A DNA stretch of 34,862 nt from a virus. Under the pieces are notes generated by a model. That model did no database searches and had not been told where the DNA came from. It worked only from the letters and a program-made list of their open reading frames with translations. Both the position numbers and the translations under genes were made by a program. Every line of letters starts with the position of its first letter. Position 1 is the first letter of the stretch. Below, in pieces: positions 8,031 through 13,521 of the stretch. The stretch is taken from the IMG/VR virus record IMGVR_UViG_3300035703_000260, positions 1 to 34,862 of that record; one strand, given 5' to 3'.

Positions 8031-9557
8031 ATGGCAGAAGATTTCACTCGTGACCGTTGGGGTCGCCCTCTCATCATCCCCGCTGATGGTGGGAAGGCGA
8101 TCGCCTACGGCCGATTCTCATCGCACGGTTCAGTGCTCGAGGACAAGTTTGCGTTGGAGAAATGGAAGATTCGCACCTCAGCAATCGGATTGACGAAACG
8201 TTCGGATTTGTTCGCACAGTTGGCAGCGTGCCCACCGGAAGACTCGAAACGGATTGATGAGATCATGAGTCAGGCGTTGGAGGCTGGTGGAGGATCAGTC
8301 GGCGCCAACTTGGGGACAGCGTTGCACGAGTTCACTCAGCGGGTCGACCTGGGTGAGATCAGCCTGGAGGAAATCAGCGAACCATGGCGTTCCGATGTCG
8401 AGGCATATCTGGAGGCGCTCAAGGCACACAAGCTTGGTGTCATCCGTGAACTGATCGAAGTGAACCTGGTGAATGATGAGCTGATGCTGGCCGGCACCGC
8501 CGACCGCTTCTACCGGCATCCGAGCCTCGGTGTGATCTGTGCTGATATTAAAACTGGGAAGCAGATCAGCAAGAACCCGCTCGCCTATGCAGTCCAGTTG
8601 GCCGCCTATGCGAACTCGATGTTGTACGACATTGAAACCGGTAGCCGTCAGCCGATCGCCGATCAGATGGAGCTGCGCACCGGATACATCATTCATATCC
8701 CCGCCAATCAGGGTCGATGCGACATCTATGAGGTTGATCTGATGGAAGCAATGGCGGCAGCCCGGCTCGCCACCACAGTGAAGCGATGGCAGAAACGGGA
8801 TGATCTGGTACGGAATCTCGGACCAGTCAAACCAGCCGCAAAGAAGGCTCCGAAGCCGGCTGAGACACCCTCAGAATCGCCTGTGAGCGCCGTCAACCTG
8901 GAAAGAAACGAATGGGTGCGAGGACGACTCCAGCCTGTTCTGAACGCATGCAAAACGGAACTGGTTGCCCTCTGGCCCGACGGTGTCCTCACACCATCCA
9001 AAGCCGGCAACTGGACTGACCTCGAGATCGACCGGATCGTTGATGTGATCGCCCTTCTGGAACGGGAACACAATCTGGGTTTCTATCCGTCTGATCCGAC
9101 AGCCCCCAAACTGGATCTGCCCGTTTTCAGTTTCATGCAACCAAAAATTGATGAAGGCGGCATCGAAGACGACATGATCGTCATCGGTGTCAAACATCGG
9201 CTCGCCGAACTCAGCGCAGCAAACCTGGCTTTCGTCGAAAACCTGTTGGCTGACGCCAAACGGAACAACACCCCGATCAGCCTGAAAAAGAAGACGGTCC
9301 GCCAGATCCGCATCCTTGACGCCATCATCAGCCTCTCCCATTTGCACGGTGGGGATGATGAGGACACGGCTTTGATCAGGACAATTGTTGAAACGATCCG
9401 TTCCCCCTTGCCAGATAAACCGCTCGGTCATATTGTGGGAACATTCACCATTCACGAAGCCGAAAGGCTTGAAAAACTCGCCCAGAAAGTTCATTCTGGC
9501 GAAGCCGTCATCGACATCAACGATGACGGCACGATCACCTTCAAGGAGGATAAATGA
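8031..9557 (+). CDS. PD-(D/E)XK exonuclease, RecB/Cas4 type
   Basis: This 508-residue protein has the RecB/Cas4-family nuclease order: LHEFT with His99, GTADRF with Asp158, ADIKTGK with Asp172-Ile-Lys174, and QLAAYA with Gln189. Together these form the metal-dependent active site. The region after residue 270 is Lys/Pro-rich (AAKKAPKPAETPS) and leads into a 200-residue helical C-terminal part that I cannot assign. In phages this type of nuclease acts in recombination by resecting DNA ends. It overlaps the SSB-like gene by ATGA, a natural pair. GAGG eight bases upstream fixes ATG 8031 over longer in-frame extensions. Confidence 0.82.
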   Translation: MAEDFTRDRWGRPLIIPADGGKAIAYGRFSSHGSVLEDKFALEKWKIRTSAIGLTKRSDLFAQLAACPPEDSKRIDEIMSQALEAGGGSVGANLGTALHEFTQRVDLGEISLEEISEPWRSDVEAYLEALKAHKLGVIRELIEVNLVNDELMLAGTADRFYRHPSLGVICADIKTGKQISKNPLAYAVQLAAYANSMLYDIETGSRQPIADQMELRTGYIIHIPANQGRCDIYEVDLMEAMAAARLATTVKRWQKRDDLVRNLGPVKPAAKKAPKPAETPSESPVSAVNLERNEWVRGRLQPVLNACKTELVALWPDGVLTPSKAGNWTDLEIDRIVDVIALLEREHNLGFYPSDPTAPKLDLPVFSFMQPKIDEGGIEDDMIVIGVKHRLAELSAANLAFVENLLADAKRNNTPISLKKKTVRQIRILDAIISLSHLHGGDDEDTALIRTIVETIRSPLPDKPLGHIVGTFTIHEAERLEKLAQKVHSGEAVIDINDDGTITFKEDK

Positions 9558-9895
9558 GTTACTGGGATGAACCAGGAATCGCCATCGTTTCCGATTATGT
9601 GAAGTTCGAAAACGTTGGTGACACGATCAGCGGAGTCATCATCGACCTCGGCATCCAAACATGGCAGGACGGCTCCAAGTCACCGAAACTGACGTTGCGC
9701 ACAGCTGACGGTGACAAGGTTCTCACCGCCAGCCAGGTGCAGTTGAAGCAGAAGATGGCTGAACTGCGACCTGAGGTTGGCGACACCATCAAAGTCACCC
9801 TCGAGGGTGTGGAGAAGCTGCAGGGCGGCAAGACGATGAAAAAGTTCCAGGTGGCCGTCAAGAAGACAACGCAGACGGCCGTCGACGATTTCTGA
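9554..9895 (+). CDS. SSB-like / OB-fold DNA-binding protein
   Basis: This 113-residue protein looks like one beta-barrel: VKFENVGDTISGVIIDLG, then KLTLRTADGDKVLTAS, then VGDTIKVTLEGVEKLQGG, ending in acidic DDF. An acidic C-terminal tip is typical of single-strand-binding proteins that recruit partners. Translation is coupled to the exonuclease by ATGA with AAGGAGG just upstream (9543-9549). It probably coats the 3' strand exposed by the exonuclease. The OB assignment is by pattern, not by alignment. Confidence 0.6.
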   Translation: MSYWDEPGIAIVSDYVKFENVGDTISGVIIDLGIQTWQDGSKSPKLTLRTADGDKVLTASQVQLKQKMAELRPEVGDTIKVTLEGVEKLQGGKTMKKFQVAVKKTTQTAVDDF

Positions 9896-9927
9896 CCTGC
9901 CAATAGGTAAGGCTCAGATCCCCTTCG

Positions 9928-9989
9928 GCAGACGGTTCTGCATCTCACGTTTCTCCCCCTTTGGTGAGACTCCCCCGTTCGACACGGGG
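9928..9989 (+). promoter_or_regulatory. Structured intergenic leader with consecutive hairpins
   Basis: Three inverted repeats lie in the 104-base gap. GCAGA/TCTGC is at 9928-9932 and 9937-9941. TCTCAC/GTGAGA is at 9943-9948 and 9964-9969. CCCCGT/ACGGGG with a 5-base loop is at 9973-9978 and 9984-9989. The last hairpin ends two bases before the ribosome site GAAGGG (9991-9996) of the next gene. No U-tract follows, so RNA-level control or processing fits better than simple termination. Confidence 0.35.
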
Positions 9990-9999
9990 CGAAGGGACT

Positions 10000-10134
10000 A
10001 TGACAAAAAAAGACATTCAAGCAATCAGAAAGGTTCTGCGGCATATCGCCACCTCAGACCCTGCACTGCAACAGGAAATCCTCCGCATCGACGCCATCCT
10101 CGAAGCGGAACTCAAACCGAAGGACACCAAATGA
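10000..10134 (+). CDS. Small hypothetical protein
   Basis: This 44-residue, mostly helical protein (MTKKDIQAIRKVLRHIATSD) starts at ATG 10000 with GAAGGG at 9991-9996. It is joined to the next gene by ATGA. The helical, charged character would suit a small inhibitor or adaptor, but no family is recognised. Confidence 0.6.
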   Translation: MTKKDIQAIRKVLRHIATSDPALQQEILRIDAILEAELKPKDTK

Positions 10135-10376
10135 GCGACAACCCTGAACTCTCCTACTACCAGTCTGTCGTCGACGACCTGCGGGTAGCCAACGAACGTT
10201 TCCATGAGGAACTCAACACGCTGAAAGAGGAAGTGGTGATTCTGCGACGCATCACCGCCACCGCCACCTTTTACATCACCAGTCTCGATGAGGACAACAA
10301 TCTGGATGAAGGCGACCTGCTTCTTGACCTCAACCGACAAATTAAGCGATATCAAACATGGAGGAAAGATCACTGA
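10131..10376 (+). CDS. Coiled-coil hypothetical protein
   Basis: The 81-residue acidic product contains a heptad-like stretch (VDDLRVANERFHEELNTLKE) and a second helix near the end. It has no cysteine or membrane segment. It lies in a tight chain of small genes with coupled starts, and its stop overlaps the next ATG as TGATG. Function unknown. Confidence 0.6.
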   Translation: MSDNPELSYYQSVVDDLRVANERFHEELNTLKEEVVILRRITATATFYITSLDEDNNLDEGDLLLDLNRQIKRYQTWRKDH

Positions 10377-10552
10377 TGTACATCTGGATCGTGTTCATCA
10401 TCACACTCATCAGCCATATCGGGCTTGTGATCATGTTCGACAAGCAGCGCAAACAGCTCGAATCCCTGAGAGGCACATTGCATCGTCAGCGTCGCACCAT
10501 CCAAGATTTGGAATCTCAGGTTCGGCTCGCCTCGAGAAGCCTGTTCAAGTGA
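10376..10552 (+). CDS. Small membrane protein with cytoplasmic coiled coil
   Basis: The 58-residue product has an N-terminal membrane span (MYIWIVFIITLISHIGLVIM) and a basic, coiled-coil-like tail (RKQLESLRGTLHRQRR). ATG 10376 is chosen over 10358 because GGAGGAAAG (10360-10368) is its ribosome site and would lie inside the coding region otherwise. It may be an inner-membrane factor of early infection; this is inference. Confidence 0.6.
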   Translation: MYIWIVFIITLISHIGLVIMFDKQRKQLESLRGTLHRQRRTIQDLESQVRLASRSLFK

Positions 10553-10560
10553 AGGTGTTC

Positions 10561-10650
10561 ATGTATTTCGCCGGCCTGATCGTCGGATCAGTCATCGGTG
10601 CACTCTCGGTGCTGATCGCCGGATTCTTCATCGATCATCGGGACAGGTAA
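10561..10650 (+). CDS. Tiny membrane protein
   Basis: This 29-residue frame (or 33 residues from GTG 10549) encodes one glycine-containing hydrophobic span (FAGLIVGSVIGALSVLIAGF) ending HRDR. GAAGG at 10551-10555 precedes ATG 10561. Its stop overlaps the start of the WhiB gene (TAATG). It lies between two confident genes and fills the gap exactly, which supports it. Confidence 0.5.
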   Translation: MYFAGLIVGSVIGALSVLIAGFFIDHRDR

Positions 10651-10958
10651 TGGCGTTGATTGACACCGACACTATTGATCGCAGTTTCATGAACCGAGCT
10701 GCCTGCAAAGGGATGGACCCGGAAATGTTCATGCCTGTTCGAGGAGAAAACCTGAAGATTCGAGCAGCGAAAGTGATCTGCAAACAATGCCCAGTCCAAT
10801 CAGAATGCGCCGAATACGGGTTGCAGCTCGCCATGATCTACGACACCCACGGCATTTTCGGTGGACTCACCAGATCGGAACGGGAAACGATCCTGCGTGA
10901 ACGAGGACGAAAAATGGTGACCTGGAGCGGCGCACGATTGAAGAAGGTCCCTCAGTGA
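10650..10958 (+). CDS. WhiB-family iron-sulfur regulator
   Basis: This 102-residue protein has the four WhiB cysteines: Cys19 (RAACKG), Cys44, Cys47 and Cys53 (ICKQCPVQSEC), which bind a 4Fe-4S cluster. The G-[IV]-x-G-G-x-[TS] signature follows (HGIFGGLT), then a basic C-terminal segment (RERGRKMVTW). WhiB proteins are confined to Actinobacteria and their phages, where they bind the housekeeping sigma factor and redirect or block transcription. It is therefore strong host evidence. It overlaps the resolvase-like gene through GTGA. Confidence 0.9.
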   Translation: MALIDTDTIDRSFMNRAACKGMDPEMFMPVRGENLKIRAAKVICKQCPVQSECAEYGLQLAMIYDTHGIFGGLTRSERETILRERGRKMVTWSGARLKKVPQ

Positions 10959-11287
10959 GCAACCCGCAGAAAGCCAAAGGCGACCGGGCCGAACTCGAGT
11001 TGTCCCGCATCCTCTCGGACTTGCTCGGTTTCCGGGTGCGCCGCAAGTTGGGTGCCGGCCGAGCAGACGACACCGGCGACCTCGACGGCCTCCCCGACTG
11101 CACCGCACAAGCCAAGAATTACAGCGACGTCATGCGAGCCATCAACCAAGGCTTAAAAGATCTAGATCAGCAGCAACGCAACTCCGGCGACACCCACGCT
11201 GTCCTCTTCATTCGACGTCGAGGCGGGCAATGGATCGCCATCCAAACAGTTGAGCAATGGTCAACAACATTCAGGGAAACACTCTGA
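10955..11287 (+). CDS. Holliday-junction-resolvase-like PD-(D/E)XK nuclease
   Basis: The 110-residue protein begins KAKGDRAELELSRIL, then RRKLGAGRADDTGDLDGL and CTAQAKNYSD. A Glu at 13 or 15, Asp42 or Asp44, and Gln52-Ala-Lys54 match the spacing of Hjc-type resolvases and related small nucleases, with Gln in place of the usual Glu of ExK. It would resolve branched DNA before packaging. GTG 10955 overlaps the WhiB stop and has AAGAAGG upstream. Confidence 0.68.
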   Translation: MSNPQKAKGDRAELELSRILSDLLGFRVRRKLGAGRADDTGDLDGLPDCTAQAKNYSDVMRAINQGLKDLDQQQRNSGDTHAVLFIRRRGGQWIAIQTVEQWSTTFRETL

Positions 11288-11305
11288 CAACCCTTGGAGG
11301 GGACA

Positions 11306-11617
11306 ATGAGAAACAGAATATGGGCGGGAAACGTCCGCAACACCGACGACCGTGTCGAGGTCCGCTACTTCGTCGATGACGACGAACTGATGGTGAACCG
11401 TTACACCAAAGACGGACTTGAGGATGCGGTCAAAATTGAGGACCGCCCATCCAGCAAAGACTGTCGAATTTGGGTTGTCACCTTCGACAACCACGACCAG
11501 CTGCTCATCAACTGGTGGACCGAAGAAGACGAAGTCACCGTCGCCTACAGGCCCATCTTCGGATCATCGTGGCATGCACCCGCGACCCTCAGCGACACCG
11601 ACAAGGACGCAGCATGA
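11306..11617 (+). CDS. Hypothetical protein
   Basis: This 103-residue acidic protein alternates charged and aromatic residues (VEVRYFVDDDELMVNRYTKD, LLINWWTEEDEVTVAYRP), suggesting a small beta-sheet fold. ATG 11306 is placed by GGAGGGG at 11297-11303. It overlaps the next gene by ATGA. I do not recognise it. Confidence 0.6.
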   Translation: MRNRIWAGNVRNTDDRVEVRYFVDDDELMVNRYTKDGLEDAVKIEDRPSSKDCRIWVVTFDNHDQLLINWWTEEDEVTVAYRPIFGSSWHAPATLSDTDKDAA

Positions 11618-11829
11618 AGGTCCCGAAATGCTCCGAATGCGACATCTTCAGGCCCGGCTTCTGTCCACGATGCACCTATCTGATGGACAACATGAGACGC
11701 TGGCGCAGAGTCGCGGAACAGTTGCATGCTGAGAACTGCAAGCATCGCAAATCTGATTCCGGTGCAGGATGCAACACATTCCTCGAGGGCATCTACAACG
11801 AGCTTCGAGAGAAGGATGGCGCATCATGA
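11614..11829 (+). CDS. Small zinc-ribbon hypothetical protein
   Basis: The 71-residue product opens with two Cys-x2-Cys pairs (CSECDIFRPGFCPRC) forming a likely zinc ribbon. A basic helix (MRRWRRVAEQLHAENCKHRK) and an acidic tail follow. Such small ribbon proteins can bind DNA, RNA or host polymerase. ATGA overlaps on both sides make it part of the co-translated chain. Confidence 0.6.
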   Translation: MKVPKCSECDIFRPGFCPRCTYLMDNMRRWRRVAEQLHAENCKHRKSDSGAGCNTFLEGIYNELREKDGAS

Positions 11830-12119
11830 ATGTCCGTCGAGCTCTTCTTACTGAAGCAACAAGACTCATCACCGATGAACGAAACAATCAGTATGGGCCA
11901 CCAACACAAGACTTCGATAGGACAGCAATCATGTGGACCGCCTATCTGGACGGTCGACGCATCCTCGAAGCCCACGATGTCGCAGCCATGATGATCCTTC
12001 TGAAACTCTCGAGGATCAGTTGGGACCCGACAAACCGTGACTCATGGGTTGACATTGCCGGCTATTCAGCCTGCGGATATGAATGCGTGACATACAAAAA
12101 CAAGGAGGAACAGCAATGA
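11826..12119 (+). CDS. DUF6378-like phage protein
   Basis: This 97-residue protein reads LLTEATRLITDERNNQYGPP, then FDRTAIMWTAYL, then HDVAAMMILLKLSRI and DSWVDIAGYSACGYE. This matches, from memory, a helical family widespread in phages (DUF6378), often near nucleotide-metabolism or recombination genes. Its conserved Asp, His and Tyr residues suggest a metal- or nucleotide-binding helical bundle, but no activity is established. ATG 11826 overlaps the previous stop. Confidence 0.72.
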   Translation: MNVRRALLTEATRLITDERNNQYGPPTQDFDRTAIMWTAYLDGRRILEAHDVAAMMILLKLSRISWDPTNRDSWVDIAGYSACGYECVTYKNKEEQQ

Positions 12120-12343
12120 ACGAAGACCTGGAAACCGAAGTGCGCCAGTTGCGTCGACGTATCCATGAACTGGAGACGAAGATCGGCTGGTACAAAGCCG
12201 TCAACGCACAACTGCGAGATGACCTGATCGAAGCGAACGCTGATTTTCAGGCTCTCGCCCGCACACCCGCACCGACGTTTGATCCGTTGGATGCCATCGT
12301 CCTCGGTCTGAGACGAGAGAACAATGCTCGAAAGTCTCACTGA
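12116..12343 (+). CDS. Coiled-coil hypothetical protein
   Basis: The 75-residue product has a strong coiled coil in residues 5-45 (ETEVRQLRRRIHELETKIGW). The ribosome site AAGGAGGAA at 12102-12110 is near perfect. Its 3' end overlaps the next gene by 20 bases. No family recognised. Confidence 0.62.
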   Translation: MNEDLETEVRQLRRRIHELETKIGWYKAVNAQLRDDLIEANADFQALARTPAPTFDPLDAIVLGLRRENNARKSH

Positions 12344-12518
12344 CTTCCTGATCGCCATCGGAGTGCTATGGCTTCTTTGCATCGCCATGCCACTCCTCGC
12401 ACAGATCAGACACAACTCGCCGCTCGACGACGACATCCATCAGGACTGGCAGGATGTTCGCACCGCCATCCGAATCCAACACTCAATCATCAAAAACAAA
12501 ATTAGGAGGAACAAATGA
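12324..12518 (+). CDS. Small membrane protein
   Basis: The 64-residue product has one N-terminal membrane span (LTDFLIAIGVLWLLCIAMPL) and a soluble tail ending in a basic stretch (KNKIRRNK). It overlaps the genes on both sides. It is one of several single-pass membrane proteins in this small-gene block, which may act at the host membrane early in infection. Confidence 0.58.
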   Translation: MLESLTDFLIAIGVLWLLCIAMPLLAQIRHNSPLDDDIHQDWQDVRTAIRIQHSIIKNKIRRNK

Positions 12519-12991
12519 AAGCCAACACACTCACCCAGGTCGCGTTGATCGCCGGGATCGCCACCGCCGCCACCGCCATCTACGTCGGTGTTTCCGCAGA
12601 CCCGGAACCGCAGATCATTCGTGAGGTCGTCTATCTGCCGGCGCCAACCACCTCGAGCACATCCACCACAACAACATCCACAACCACCACCACAACGACG
12701 CTTCCCCCGAAGCCTGCTGCACCAGCGAAATCACAGTTGGTCCGCAAAGTTGATGAGATCTACCCCGGGGCTTCCGAAAAGTATGGTGCCGCAACAATTG
12801 AGAAGGCCGGAAAGTTCGCCTGCAAACGATGGAACGAAACCCAGATCACCCGACTCAACGTCATCCGGGATGTCATGGAATACGTCAGCATCGATGATCT
12901 CGGATTCGGTCACGCTGTTGCTGAAGCTGTCGTCTGGACGATCTGCTGGGAAACGACATCATTCCCGAACGGCCCAAGAGAGTACCGATGA
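12515..12991 (+). CDS. Membrane-anchored or secreted protein with Thr-rich linker
   Basis: This 158-residue protein has an N-terminal hydrophobic signal or anchor (LTQVALIAGIATAATAIYVG). A linker of almost only Thr and Ser follows at residues about 46-64, ending LPPKPAAPAKS. The C-terminal domain contains KFACKRW and AVVWTICWE, two cysteines that could form a disulfide outside the cell. Thr runs ending Leu-Pro-Pro are frequent in exported proteins of Acidimicrobiia, a weak host clue. Function is unknown; surface modification or superinfection exclusion is possible. AGGAGG upstream supports ATG 12515. Confidence 0.62.
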   Translation: MKANTLTQVALIAGIATAATAIYVGVSADPEPQIIREVVYLPAPTTSSTSTTTTSTTTTTTTLPPKPAAPAKSQLVRKVDEIYPGASEKYGAATIEKAGKFACKRWNETQITRLNVIRDVMEYVSIDDLGFGHAVAEAVVWTICWETTSFPNGPREYR

Positions 12992-13500
12992 ATCGTTTCG
13001 TCGCTGTCGTCAACCCGACATTCACCCAGGCACTCTGCAAACAGCATGACAACAACCTCTGGTTTGATGCTGACACCCAGAAAGAGGCGATCAGCATCTG
13101 CCAGACATGCCCAGAATTGGAAGCCTGTCGCACATATGCGCTGACATTGCCGGTGGACACGGAAGGGGTGTTCGCCGGCCTCACAGCCAAACAACTGAAA
13201 CCATTACGCAAAGCAAACAACAATCCGCCCGTCATCGACCACGGCACACCAGCTGGGTATGACCAACATAAGCGACATGGCATCCCAGCCTGTCAAGCCT
13301 GCCTACAAGCCCACGCCGGATACAAAACCGATCGCATCAAGGAATACAAACGACGTCAGAAAAACACTGTGCCCGGCAACTTCGAACACGGAACAGCCTC
13401 CGGATACACCAAGCACTACCTGTACGGCATCCCTGTTTGCGACGACTGCAAACGAGCCAAAGCCGAATACATGCGCAAACGGTACACACCGAAAAACTAA
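12988..13500 (+). CDS. WhiB-like protein with two C-terminal zinc-knuckle-like repeats
   Basis: Residues 1-75 are a WhiB-type domain with Cys17, Cys38, Cys41 and Cys47 and a GVFAGLT signature. Residues 85-125 and 134-170 are two copies of one unit: HGTPAGYDQHKRHGIPACQA and HGTASGYTKHYLYGIPVCDD, each with His residues and a Cys-x2-Cys pair followed by a basic helix. Each unit could hold zinc and bind DNA. A usual WhiB is 80-120 residues, so this 170-residue form is a fusion of an iron-sulfur regulator with an extra nucleic-acid-binding module. It immediately precedes the replication gene. Confidence 0.78.
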   Translation: MNRFVAVVNPTFTQALCKQHDNNLWFDADTQKEAISICQTCPELEACRTYALTLPVDTEGVFAGLTAKQLKPLRKANNNPPVIDHGTPAGYDQHKRHGIPACQACLQAHAGYKTDRIKEYKRRQKNTVPGNFEHGTASGYTKHYLYGIPVCDDCKRAKAEYMRKRYTPKN

Positions 13501-13521
13501 CCTCAACAAACCCTCGCAGAA

